Assembly: GCA_004553595.1 (NCBI GenBank)
Contig: SFKZ01000009.1
Coordinates: forward strand, 1 to 64,000
Source: Methanobrevibacter ruminantium
GTDB lineage: Archaea > Methanobacteriota > Methanobacteria > Methanobacteriales > Methanobacteriaceae
Reading direction: 5' to 3'
DNA: 64,000 nucleotides
Shown here piece by piece: positions 16,923 through 24,934 of the stretch. The translations under genes were made by a program, and so were the position numbers. The number at the start of each line of letters is the position of its first letter. The stretch's first letter is position 1. The notes beneath the pieces were generated by a model. That model searched no databases. It was given only the letters and a program-made list of their open reading frames with translations, and was not told the origin of the DNA.

Positions 16923-17738
16923 TTAAAGCACTCTAACTGACTTTTCAAAAAACTTTTCAAATAATGTCTTTGCCCACTTTATACCATCAGAATGCTCATT
17001 GAGAATAAAGCATGAATTGTCAAAAAGTCCGTCCTTAAAGAAGAGACTCAAGGACATGAAATCATCACAGATTGTCAAGAACACCTTTAAGTCATAATCC
17101 ACCTTTCTAATGATAACCTGTCCCTTTTTAGAGAAATCAGCTAAATCACCATAATACTTTGAGTTCCTTAAGGAAGTGAGAACCTCATCATTTGTAATCA
17201 GAAGCAAATTATCCCCATTTTCCAGATTTTCCAAGATGATCTCCAAATGTTCCTCTAGGAATATAGGCAGAATGATTTCCATATTTCCGCAATTGCTCAA
17301 CAATTCCAGATACTTTGTGAATGACTTTGACAGGTTATGCTCATCAGATTCTACAAAAACAGAATCCTTAAGCAAATAGGTGTTTCTAAAGGAGTCACTT
17401 GGAATTGATTCGATTGAATGATTGAGCCAAAAATCCCTATTGATTTCGAAAATATACAAATCCATAAAAAGTTTCTTCAAGCTTGCAGAACATAGGACAC
17501 CTTTAGAGGATAATGAATACCTTTTGAAATTCTTTTTGATTAGATTAATGCGTTCCAACTCCTTCAATCCATGCAATATTGAAGCAGAAGGCTTATCCAA
17601 TTCCTCCCTAAAGTCATTTAAGTCATATGCCATATCAGACAACAGTAACAAAAGCAAAGGCCTCATTTTAGAAGCCAATAAAAAGCGAACAGTAATGAAA
17701 TCATCGTATCTATTTCGTGAATCCTCTTTATCAAACAT
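16923..17738 (-). CDS. Winged-helix transcriptional regulator, FilR1/DUF1724 type (copy 2)
   Basis: A 271-residue regulator with an N-terminal winged helix (about residues 18-80: RPLLLLLLSDMAYDLNDF, then SILHGLKELERINLIKK). The larger C-terminal domain is of the type fused to such helices in methanogen regulators (FilR1/DUF1724, PF08350). It is a paralogue of the next gene upstream: both share DFWLxH-x-I-x-S near residue 100 and a matching C-terminal layout. It starts 15 bp after that gene's stop and has its own AGGTGAT site, so the pair forms one operon. Targets and ligand are unknown. Confidence 0.8.
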   Translation of the reverse strand: MFDKEDSRNRYDDFITVRFLLASKMRPLLLLLLSDMAYDLNDFREELDKPSASILHGLKELERINLIKKNFKRYSLSSKGVLCSASLKKLFMDLYIFEINRDFWLNHSIESIPSDSFRNTYLLKDSVFVESDEHNLSKSFTKYLELLSNCGNMEIILPIFLEEHLEIILENLENGDNLLLITNDEVLTSLRNSKYYGDLADFSKKGQVIIRKVDYDLKVFLTICDDFMSLSLFFKDGLFDNSCFILNEHSDGIKWAKTLFEKFFEKSVRVL

Positions 17739-17753
17739 AAAATCACCTGAAAA

Positions 17754-18557
17754 TCAATCCAAAATCAAAGGCAATGCATTTTCATCATATGAGTCAAAAA
17801 TAGTCAATCCCCAACTAATTGCCCTTTTCCTATTGGAGAGCAATAATCTGTTTTGGTCATAAGTTCCATCTAGCTTAAACAATCCCACTGTAACGAATTC
17901 ATGTGAAATTGCAAGAGCAATCTTAACATCCTCATTAAAGTATTTTATGGAAAAATTGCCATCATAAATTCCTTTTTTAACAACATCCTTTCCAATATCC
18001 CCAATAAAACCATCCAAGATGTCTTTAGAAACTATCAATTCAACCTTGATTCCCTTTAAGACCAATCTTCTAATCAATTTAGGATATTCTGGGTGAAGGT
18101 ATGGGAAAATGACTTTCAAGTTTTTAGAATTTTTAAATAATCGCTTGAACTCTTTATGTGTCCTATAAATATCCATTGAATTGCATCTAATCAATTCAGA
18201 GCCCTCCAAAGAAGATAGTCTATTTAAATCATCAAGGGACAAAGATGAGATATCATGATCTAACCAAAAATCTGAATTATTGGTAATTGTTGAGATCACA
18301 TCCCTAAAATCCAGCAATATTGTTATGTAAATCAACCCTAAATTTGTCAATTGAAAGCTGTTATGAATCTTCTCTACGTATCCCTCATCACACAACTTAT
18401 GAATATTGCTTGAAATTGAGCTGTAGCTCAATAGAGACTTCCTATTTATATCCCTTATTTTCAAAGGCCCATCCAATAAATCCACCAAGACTTTTATCCT
18501 AATATCAGAATTATTTAAAAATTTCAACTCTTCTCCAACAACTGAGAAATAATACAT
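17754..18557 (-). CDS. Winged-helix transcriptional regulator, FilR1/DUF1724 type (copy 1)
   Basis: A 267-residue protein. It has an N-terminal winged helix (LKFLNNSDIRIKVLVDLLDG, then SLLSYSSISSNIHKLCDEGYVEK) followed by a sensor-like C-terminal domain (FWLDHDISSLSLDDLNRLSSLEG, LKVIFPYLHPEYPKLI). Methanogens carry many such FilR1-type proteins, thought to act as small-molecule-responsive repressors or activators. It is first in a two-gene operon with its paralogue. A perfect 7-bp-arm dyad lies between its promoter and ATG (18576-18594), as expected for autoregulation. GGTGGTAAT precedes the ATG. Confidence 0.8.
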   Translation of the reverse strand: MYYFSVVGEELKFLNNSDIRIKVLVDLLDGPLKIRDINRKSLLSYSSISSNIHKLCDEGYVEKIHNSFQLTNLGLIYITILLDFRDVISTITNNSDFWLDHDISSLSLDDLNRLSSLEGSELIRCNSMDIYRTHKEFKRLFKNSKNLKVIFPYLHPEYPKLIRRLVLKGIKVELIVSKDILDGFIGDIGKDVVKKGIYDGNFSIKYFNEDVKIALAISHEFVTVGLFKLDGTYDQNRLLLSNRKRAISWGLTIFDSYDENALPLILD

Positions 18558-18575
18558 ATTACCACCATTTATAGA

Positions 18576-18594
18576 TTATCAAACCAATTGATAA
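18576..18594. promoter_or_regulatory. Operator-like inverted repeat before the FilR1-type pair
   Basis: TTATCAA-ACCAA-TTGATAA has perfect 7-bp arms and a 5-bp spacer. It starts 19 bp upstream of the regulator's ATG, so a bound dimer would block the transcription start or early leader. Binding by the neighbouring regulators is inferred. Confidence 0.55.
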
Positions 18595-18760
18595 ACTAAA
18601 CAAACCATAATTTTAAAAAAATGTAAAATTATTTATTGCCCAATAAAACTAAGCAAATAAGAACAAGAACAAAACAAACAAAAATGCAAAGCCCCTAACT
18701 CAAAACATCCCTACATTAAATAAATAACGTGAAAAAGTTATAAATTTAATCATAAAATCT

Positions 18761-18880
18761 GTTAACGGATAGTTAACTCAATTTATTATTTTAATAAACA
18801 CATATATAAACATGCTAGAAAAACATGAACAACAATTACAAGATGACATCAATATTGATGTCAAACTGTAAATTTTTTTA
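18761..18880 (+). promoter_or_regulatory. Candidate mini-transcript: paired GTTAAC, TATA box, 20-bp palindrome, T-run
   Basis: GTTAAC occurs at 18761-18766 and 18772-18777. ACATATATAAAC follows at about 18800-18811. From archaeal spacing a transcript would start near 18830. It would contain the perfect palindrome TGACATCAATATTGATGTCA (18844-18863) and a T-run at 18873-18879. A 12-codon frame (ATG at 18843, MTSILMSNCKFF) overlaps it. A separate TATA box downstream serves the tatD-like gene. It could be a short RNA with a terminator, or simply an operator. Confidence 0.4.
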
Positions 18881-19018
18881 AAAATATTGAATCTAAAAGT
18901 ATTTTAGAAAAAATAATATATAAAACAAATCAAATAATAATTAGAAAGTGATTTTTTAATATAAACATGAAAAATATCTAATTGCTAAATTCCAAAGAAA
19001 AAAAATAATGGTGAAAAT

Positions 19019-19777
19019 ATGATTGATACACATATGCATGCTGATTCAAGAAGCAGTGAAGACTTTGAAAAGATGTTCATTAGCGGAATAGACACCGCAA
19101 TTACCTGCTCATACTACCCATATAAAATTGATAATGACCCTAAAATACTTTTAAACCACTTGAATAGAATCCTAAACTTTGAACCTGGAAGAGCCGGAGA
19201 ATATGGTCTTGACTTAAGGGTTGCACTGGGAATTCATCCAGTTAATGCATTGGAGGATAATGACATCATATTTGAAGCATTAGAGACTTGGATAGAAAAC
19301 AAGGAAATTATAGCGATTGGAGAAATAGGATTGGATGAAAATACTGATTTGGAAAAGGAAGTCTTTAAAAAGCAATTGGAATTGGCAGATAGAACAGAAT
19401 CAAAAGTAATCATCCACACTCCAAGAAGAAATAAGCTTGAAGTCCTAAAGGACATTAAGGAAATCGTGCTTGAAAGAATCAACCCAAAACTTGTTGTCAT
19501 TGATCATATAAATCTTAACACCATTGAAGAGATAATTGATGAGGAATTCACCATAGGATTGACTGTACAGCCTCAAAAGATGGAAGTCGAAGAGGCAATT
19601 GAAATATTGGACAAATACGGCTTTGATAAATTCCTATTGAATAGTGATATTAGCAATAAGCCATCTAATCCACTTTCTGTTCCAAAAACAGTAAGAACAC
19701 TAAAAAGATTAGGATATGATAAAAAAGAGATTGATAAGGTAGCATTTGAAAATGCTAAAAAGTTCTTTAATATTTAA
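19019..19777 (+). CDS. TatD-family metal-dependent hydrolase
   Basis: A 252-residue TIM-barrel protein. Metal ligands are visible: the N-terminal DTHMHADSR (HxH), Glu in IGEIGLDE, His in VIIHTPR, His in VIDHINL and Asp in LLNSDIS. TatD proteins act as metal-dependent DNases or related phosphohydrolases. Members of this archaeal subgroup have an N-terminal variant, HMHADSRSSEDF, in place of the usual HCHLD, so DNase activity should not be assumed. GGTGA lies five bases before the ATG. It has its own promoter in the upstream region. Confidence 0.8.
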   Translation: MIDTHMHADSRSSEDFEKMFISGIDTAITCSYYPYKIDNDPKILLNHLNRILNFEPGRAGEYGLDLRVALGIHPVNALEDNDIIFEALETWIENKEIIAIGEIGLDENTDLEKEVFKKQLELADRTESKVIIHTPRRNKLEVLKDIKEIVLERINPKLVVIDHINLNTIEEIIDEEFTIGLTVQPQKMEVEEAIEILDKYGFDKFLLNSDISNKPSNPLSVPKTVRTLKRLGYDKKEIDKVAFENAKKFFNI

Positions 19778-19879
19778 ATTAAAAAAATTATCATGAATCA
19801 AAAGTTTTTTTTCAATATTTAAATAACAAAATAAATAAAAAAAAATAAAAAAATCTTAATGAATGGAATAACTTAATAA

Positions 19880-20317
19880 TTATTCCTTAATTAATTTTTC
19901 TGCAATCAATGTAGCAGACTCCACCATTTTAGGGCATAATTCAGTAAAAAGCTTATTTTCCACTGCATATTCCACTCCTTCTTTAGTTTTTATATCGCAT
20001 CCCAATAATTCATTGCATATATAAGAACCATTTTTAGATTCAAATTCCTCTAGGAATTTAACGCAAACATCATCAGACTTTAGTTTGCTATCGGCATCCC
20101 CGACTTCACTTTGACCATACTTTAATCCTAAAGCCATTAATGCACCAGTGCATGCTCCACAAACCTCACCTTTACGCATTCCGCTTCCAAAGCATCCACC
20201 AATTTTAAGTGCCTGTTTTTCATCAATTCCAAATTCTTTAGAAAAACTTGCAAAAACAGCCTGTGCACAATTGAAATTCAATCCGAATAATTCCGCTGAT
20301 CTTTCCACATGACTCAT
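19880..20317 (-). CDS. C_GCAxxG_C_C family protein
   Basis: A 145-residue protein matching the redox-cysteine family named for its motif. It has NCAQAVFASF near residue 17, then GGCFGSGMRKGEVCGACTGALMALGLKYG, a later conserved Cys in a DDVCVKFL-type helix and CPKMV at the end. The family is widespread in anaerobes, often beside oxidoreductases or transporters, and probably binds a metal or Fe-S cluster, but its function is not established. GGGTGGTATT precedes the ATG. It is a single-gene unit. Confidence 0.88.
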   Translation of the reverse strand: MSHVERSAELFGLNFNCAQAVFASFSKEFGIDEKQALKIGGCFGSGMRKGEVCGACTGALMALGLKYGQSEVGDADSKLKSDDVCVKFLEEFESKNGSYICNELLGCDIKTKEGVEYAVENKLFTELCPKMVESATLIAEKLIKE

Positions 20318-20468
20318 AATACCACCCTAAAAGTAAAATTGAAAATAATAAATTAAAAAAATTAAATAATTGATAAAAATTATAAAAAAAGATTTAAAAT
20401 AGTTGAAAAAAATTAAAAAAATAGAAAAAGAAAAGTAAATAGGAAAAACAATATGAGTATTGTCCCAA

Positions 20469-20867
20469 TTAATCTTTTCTAACTAATTTAACTCTGGATG
20501 GAGTTACAATAATTAGATTTTTGTCTTCAGATTGTGAAAGCAAGATTGCTTCTGCACCATATTGGTGTCTTAAAATCTTTAAGATTTCTCCAGCTTGTCT
20601 GAAGTCTTTTTGACTCTGTTTTTCAAGGAATTTTAAATCAAGAATTACAGGATTGTTTTCTTCAACGATTTGGTCAAAGATGTAATCCATATCATCAACG
20701 GATTTTGGTCTGATTAAAACGATTTCATAAAAAGTTTGTTCTGGAGAAATGCTAGTGAATCCCTCTTCAAAAAATTCATCTTCTCCATAATCGCTAATTC
20801 CGTATGCACTGCCAAAGTCATCTTCTTCAAAACCAAGGCTTTTCTTTAAATTATCAGTAAAACTCAT
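20469..20867 (-). CDS. sepF: Cell-division protein SepF (archaeal FtsZ membrane anchor)
   Basis: A 132-residue protein with the SepF layout. The short N-terminal helix (MSFTDNLKKSLGF) is suited to lie on the membrane. An acidic, disordered linker (about 15-42) follows, then the alpha/beta SepF core (EIVLIRPKSVDDMDYIFDQI, NPVILDLKFLEKQSQKDFRQAGEILKIL, EAILLSQSEDKNLIIVTPS). In archaea with FtsZ but no FtsA, SepF anchors FtsZ at the division site, as shown for Methanobrevibacter smithii. GGGAAGATC precedes the ATG. No other division gene is adjacent. Confidence 0.93.
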   Translation of the reverse strand: MSFTDNLKKSLGFEEDDFGSAYGISDYGEDEFFEEGFTSISPEQTFYEIVLIRPKSVDDMDYIFDQIVEENNPVILDLKFLEKQSQKDFRQAGEILKILRHQYGAEAILLSQSEDKNLIIVTPSRVKLVRKD

Positions 20868-21132
20868 TTTGATCTTCCCTTAAATTCGATAAAGAAAATT
20901 GATTAAATTAATTTTAAATAAATTTAAAAAAATTTTAAAAATTTTATAATATTCTATAAAAAATTTGTTTATTAATTTAAAAGTTTAATAAATTAAACTT
21001 TGTTACATTAAAGTATATATTTTTTTATAGATATAAAAGTTATTATTTTTTTAAGAAAAATGGATTTAAAAAATAGAATTCAAAAAAGATTTAAAAGAAT
21101 AATAAAAAAGAAATAGAATAAATGACTAAAAA

Positions 21133-22188
21133 TTAATTTTTATCCAAATATTCTAAGATTGCATCCAATATTTTTGCTGCTCCACCAGAATACATATCTG
21201 CTGCAGGCAAGCCGTATTTTTCTTCAAAGCTTTCTAAAGTCATGTCTTCATCAGCATTTCTTAAGTTAATGGATAATCCGACGACTTTAGTGGTAGGTAC
21301 AACAGCTTCAATAGCTTTTACCTCATAATCGATACCCCTTGGTTCACGATATGGGTGGTTTGGTCTGTGACCTACAACAACTGCATCAGGGTCTGCACCG
21401 ATTAGGATACATGCAGACAATCCTCTTGGGTGAGGGTTTCCATCTTCAGTTAAGCTTGATTGCCCTTCGATAAAGATAATGTCCGGTTGGTCATTTTCCT
21501 CAACATACTTGATTGAACTTAAGATAGCTGAAGGAATGTCCATTGCAGATAAGCTTCCTGCTCTGAAGTTGAATGCAGTAGGCTGTTCCAATCCCATTTC
21601 ATCAGTGGAAATGATTGAAGATTTCATTCCTCTTTTCATAGCTTCAATTCCTAAGGATTTGGTAGTGGTTCTTTTACCGCATTCCTGGGAAGTACCTCCA
21701 ACAAAGATAACAGGTGCCTTTGCTTCATATGAGATTTTAGGCAATACTTCACAGCATTTTTCAGGTGCTACACCACATATTTTACGTACAACATCCAATC
21801 TTGGACTAATCTCTTTAATGCAAACATCATTTTGTTCAGCAAGTTTTAATAAAGATTCATTTTCAGATAAAGATAAAGATCTAAATGAAACAACTGCATT
21901 CTTACCATTTGCCAATGCTTGAACTGCATATTTTAAAGCGGTTCCTTCAGCTCCAATAGGCAACATGATTGCTACAGTATTTGCTTCAGTAGATTCAAAT
22001 AAATCTGATAAGTTTGATGCCACTTCAAGACCACAGAAAGGTTTTCCTTGTTTTGCAGGGTTATCATCAAGGAATCCTACTGTTTCAATCCCTTCGAGGT
22101 TAGAGAACTTTTCTCCTCCACCTCCACATCCTACTATAATATAAGGATTTAATTCTTGAAGATCTTCAACAGAATTTATAGAATACAA
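21133..22188 (-). CDS. DUF1611-family P-loop protein
   Basis: A 351-residue protein. The N-terminal half is Rossmann-like (NPYIIVGCGGGGEKF, then VGFLDDNPAKQGKPF). The C-terminal half is a P-loop domain with a variant Walker A (GGTSQECGKRTTTKSLG) and an acidic DIIFIEGQSSL strand. This is the DUF1611 layout, whose bacterial relative DgcN has been described as a D-glutamate N-acetyltransferase; the archaeal role is not known. The start is TTG at 22188, supported by the strong GAGGAGTGATC three bases upstream. It is transcribed alone, away from zpr1. Confidence 0.8.
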   Translation of the reverse strand: MYSINSVEDLQELNPYIIVGCGGGGEKFSNLEGIETVGFLDDNPAKQGKPFCGLEVASNLSDLFESTEANTVAIMLPIGAEGTALKYAVQALANGKNAVVSFRSLSLSENESLLKLAEQNDVCIKEISPRLDVVRKICGVAPEKCCEVLPKISYEAKAPVIFVGGTSQECGKRTTTKSLGIEAMKRGMKSSIISTDEMGLEQPTAFNFRAGSLSAMDIPSAILSSIKYVEENDQPDIIFIEGQSSLTEDGNPHPRGLSACILIGADPDAVVVGHRPNHPYREPRGIDYEVKAIEAVVPTTKVVGLSINLRNADEDMTLESFEEKYGLPAADMYSGGAAKILDAILEYLDKN

Positions 22189-22461
22189 GTGATCACTCCT
22201 CTTTTAAAAATTGTGTAATTTTGATAAAAATATAATATGATAAATTGTTAAACATTGAATTTTTTCAAATAAAATATATTAAATACTAATGCAATAAATA
22301 ATACAATATCCAACATTATAGAATTTATCCTAATGTATTTATATATTTATTATTATTAATAAATATTAGCATAAAACTTATTAAATTAATATTTTTGATA
22401 GATTTTCATTAGGATACTAATTTAAGTAAAATTCATTAAAAATTATAAGTATTAAAAAAAT

Positions 22462-22510
22462 AAAAATATTATAGAAAATTAAAAAATATTATAGAAAATA
22501 AAAAAATATT
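22462..22510. repeat. 20-bp tandem repeat, about 2.5 copies
   Basis: Units beginning AAAAATATTATAGAAAAT are at 22462-22481 and 22482-22501 (one mismatch), with a partial third copy to 22510. They lie directly upstream of the dyads before zpr1. Confidence 0.8.
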
Positions 22511-22531
22511 GAAAATTAATTAGTTTTTAAA

Positions 22532-22589
22532 ATATAGTTAACTATATCTACATCAATGAAATCTAAAATAGATAGTTAATATCAACTAT
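22532..22589. promoter_or_regulatory. Two dyads sharing the half-site ATAGTT/AACTAT before zpr1
   Basis: ATATAGTTAACTATAT (22532-22547) is a perfect 16-bp palindrome. At 22572-22589 the same half-sites recur as ATAGTT-N6-AACTAT. A TATA-like AAATTATACG follows at about 22591-22600. Four copies of one half-site in 58 bp suggest an operator for zpr1. Confidence 0.5.
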
Positions 22590-22620
22590 TCAAATTATAC
22601 GATTTAGACTTAATAATTAT

Positions 22621-22632
22621 CAATAGCTATTG
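22621..22632. promoter_or_regulatory. 12-bp palindrome in the zpr1 leader
   Basis: CAATAGCTATTG is a perfect palindrome about 20 bp upstream of the zpr1 ribosome-binding site GGAGAG. It could be an operator near the transcription start; it may also be chance. Confidence 0.35.
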
Positions 22633-22667
22633 CACAAGTATGAAAATTAATAAAGGAGAGAATTAAT

Positions 22668-23258
22668 ATGAACACAGATGATGTTACAACTGGAAAAAGT
22701 GCAGAAATGAAAATGGATTGTCCAGTATGTGGAGGAAAAGGAACTGCAACTTACACTACTCAAACTCATGAACTTGCTTATTTTGGAGAGGTTGTTGAAT
22801 CAACCATACAATGTGAAAAATGTGGATTCAGACATAATGATGTTTTGGCAACTGAACAGAAAGACCCTGCCAAACATAGTTTGCTAATTACCAAAAAATC
22901 TTTGGACTCAAGAGTGGTCAGATCCCAGTCAGCTACAGTTTCACTTCCAGAAGTTGGAATCAAAGTTGAACCTGGTCCAAAGTCTGAAGGATACATCTCA
23001 AATGTTGAAGGAGTTATTGTAAGATTCATAGAAGCAACTGAAAGGGCATTGAATATGTTTACAGATGAAACCTCTCAAAAAAATGGAAAGATTGTTCTTG
23101 AAAACCTGCACAAGATTTTAGATGGTAAGCTTGAAACTCTCTTGCTTATCGAAGATCCATTCGGACAAAGCAAAATCATGGATGTTCGTGCAAAGACTGA
23201 GCCATTAACTGATGAGGAACTTAAAAATCTGAAAACAGGTTATACTGTAATTGATTAA
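22668..23258 (+). CDS. zpr1: ZPR1-type zinc-finger protein
   Basis: A 196-residue single-module archaeal ZPR1. A zinc finger formed by Cys18, Cys21, Cys49 and Cys52 (CPVCGGKGT ... IQCEKCGFRHND) is followed by the beta-rich ZPR1 domain (residues ~65-190; EGYISNVEGVIVRFIEAT, EDPFGQSKIM). Eukaryotic ZPR1 has two such modules and binds or helps fold eEF1A; a similar partner (aEF1A) is a reasonable guess in archaea. A GGAGAG site sits eight bases before the ATG. The upstream region is unusually rich in dyads, suggesting tight control. Confidence 0.9.
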   Translation: MNTDDVTTGKSAEMKMDCPVCGGKGTATYTTQTHELAYFGEVVESTIQCEKCGFRHNDVLATEQKDPAKHSLLITKKSLDSRVVRSQSATVSLPEVGIKVEPGPKSEGYISNVEGVIVRFIEATERALNMFTDETSQKNGKIVLENLHKILDGKLETLLLIEDPFGQSKIMDVRAKTEPLTDEELKNLKTGYTVID

Positions 23259-23413
23259 TTATTTAAAAATAGTGAAAATTTTAAAAGATTAAATAATTTG
23301 AAAAATTAAAATTTTAAAAAAATTAAATAATTAAAAAAAGTAGTTAAAATTGAATTGATATAAATATTAAAAATAAAATTATTAAAAATAAAAAAATAAG
23401 AAAATTAGAAGAT

Positions 23414-23854
23414 TTATTCTTCTATTTCTTCTTCATCTTCTTCTTGTTTTGTCATAGATAATGGAGTGAACTCATCTTCCTCTACGACATCTTTTAATTT
23501 GAGAGTCTTTTGAACATCCATAGCTAATGCATCACAATCTGCTTTAATAGCGTTTAAGTGTAATAAAATTCTTTCTTTTTCTTGGTTGATTCTTTTGATG
23601 TTAGTGTATGGATAGGTTGACTCTTTAAGCATTTCGTACTCAATGGTTGTGTATGGGTACTCATTGAGTTGTTCACAAACTTGCTTGAGGATGTCTCCTA
23701 AAAACTTGTTCATTTCCACTTTTACTCTTTCCCTGATCATTTTGTCATCATCAAGGTTTTGTTTCATTAAACGAACAACTTCTGCTTTAGCGAAAGGTAA
23801 GTATTCATCTTCCTCTTCTTCGATTTCAACATTATTGATTTCTTCTTCAGCCAT
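23414..23854 (-). CDS. Histone-fold-like domain fused to a coiled coil (candidate)
   Basis: A 146-residue, very acidic-ended protein. Residues 19-80 align without gaps to archaeal histones such as HMfB: LPFAKAEVVRLMKQ against LPIAPIGRIIKD, RERVKVEMNKFLGDI against ARITLAKILEEMGRDI, and YTTIEYEMLKES at the position of KTIKAEDIELA. Residues ~86-122 (NIKRINQEKERILLHLNAIKA ... VQKTLKLKD) look like a coiled coil, and both ends are Glu/Asp-rich. Basic loop residues of nucleosomal histones are largely missing, so classical DNA wrapping is doubtful. It may bridge DNA or bind another histone. The fold is my inference from alignment by eye. A GGAG site precedes the ATG. Confidence 0.6.
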   Translation of the reverse strand: MAEEEINNVEIEEEEDEYLPFAKAEVVRLMKQNLDDDKMIRERVKVEMNKFLGDILKQVCEQLNEYPYTTIEYEMLKESTYPYTNIKRINQEKERILLHLNAIKADCDALAMDVQKTLKLKDVVEEDEFTPLSMTKQEEDEEEIEE

Positions 23855-24521
23855 AATAACGTCTCCATAATAAATATTATAAATTTTATTAATAATTGAT
23901 TACAACTGAATTATTAACTGGCTAATGCAATAATTAGTTCATAAAAATTTATCATAAGTATGAAAATTACAATAAAAATTTTAATATTAATAAAATTTAT
24001 CTAAATTTTAAATAAATCATGAAAAGCAAGTGAAATGTAAATTTAGATAAAAAATTATTTTTATTTTTTAATAAAAATTGATTTAAAATCTAAAAAATCC
24101 ATTTGCTTATCTAGATGTAATAATATATTTGTTTAAAGGAATATATAAAGGTATCGCATTATTTTAATTTTATGATTATTTTTTCATATAGTTTACTCTA
24201 TGACTATATGAATAATTATAGCAAAAGTCAATAATTTTGATAGCTTATAAAAATTGAAAAATCCCTTTTTTAAAATTATGAATTATGTGAAAAATATAAA
24301 AATTATTAATTGAAAAATCAATGAAAATTGTTGTAAAAAATAGGAATAATATACTATTCCTGAAACAAAGTGAAATATGAAAAAAATATAAAAAATATTA
24401 AAAATTTAAAAATTTAAAAATTTAAAAAACAGCAAAAAATTGGGAATGAAATTGATGTGAAAATAATAATAAAAATAATAAATAAGAAATAAATAAAATT
24501 TTATTTTAAAAACCAATAATT
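23855..24521. other. Long AT-rich intergenic spacer with one clear dyad
   Basis: A 667-bp region without a credible gene. TTCATATAG (24183-24191) and CTATATGAA (24204-24212) form perfect 9-bp arms around 12 bp. The rest is A/T runs, including repeated AAAATTT words at about 24395-24430. Confidence 0.6.
24183..24212. promoter_or_regulatory. 9-bp-arm inverted repeat
   Basis: The arms TTCATATAG and CTATATGAA flank a 12-bp spacer, with looser AT-rich pairing beyond. It lies about 330 bp upstream of the histone-fold gene and just beyond the 3' end of the small 85-residue gene. It could be an operator or an RNA hairpin; nothing decides between them. Confidence 0.4.
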
Positions 24522-24779
24522 TTAGTCAGCACAAGGATCCAGATTGAATGCATACCTGTATTCTTGGTTTACAATATTGGAACCTTCAAATCTTCCATCG
24601 ATAATGCTTGAAATCTTTTCGATTGAATCAAGTGAAAGCTCTTTTCCTTCTGCTATTGGGAAGAAGAAAGTGATTACATCATCAGTTATGAGATAATTCA
24701 ATTCAAAATCTTCCTTTTCAAATTCACCTTTAAATACTTCAGTGAGTTTTTCTTCTATACTATTTTCAAGATTTGCCAT
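24522..24779 (-). CDS. Small conserved-looking protein of unknown function
   Basis: An acidic 85-residue soluble protein (MANLENSIEEKLTEVFKGE ... ending NLDPCAD) with an alpha/beta pattern and no known motif. A good GAGGTGAAATT site precedes the ATG and a TATA-like GTTTATATG lies upstream, so it is probably a real gene. The upstream neighbour on the same strand is nadC (155-bp gap); a functional link is not evident. I do not recognise the family. Confidence 0.65.
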   Translation of the reverse strand: MANLENSIEEKLTEVFKGEFEKEDFELNYLITDDVITFFFPIAEGKELSLDSIEKISSIIDGRFEGSNIVNQEYRYAFNLDPCAD

Positions 24780-24934
24780 AATTTCACCTCATATTAAAAG
24801 TTATATTTATATTAAGCAATAAGGCATATAAACTTATCCATAAGCCAATAAGCCGAAAAGGTTTTTATCCAATAAAACAAAAATTTAAAAAATTATCAAA
24901 TTCCAATATGACTAAAGGAAATAAATCCATCAAA

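Larger units (their letters stand above)
18558..19018. other. Divergent regulatory region between the FilR1 pair and tatD-like gene
   Basis: This 461-bp region holds more structure than its neighbours: an operator-like dyad (18576-18594), paired GTTAAC hexamers (18761-18777), and a TATA box at 18801-18810. It also holds a perfect 20-bp palindrome (18844-18863) followed by a T-run, and a second TATA box (about 18912-18921) that fits the tatD-like gene. Entries below treat these one by one. Confidence 0.6.
22189..22667. other. Divergent regulatory region of the DUF1611 gene and zpr1
   Basis: A 479-bp AT-rich spacer with a 20-bp tandem duplication at 22462-22501 plus a partial third copy. Three dyads then lie within 105 bp on the zpr1 side (see separate entries). 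No gene was found. Confidence 0.6.
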
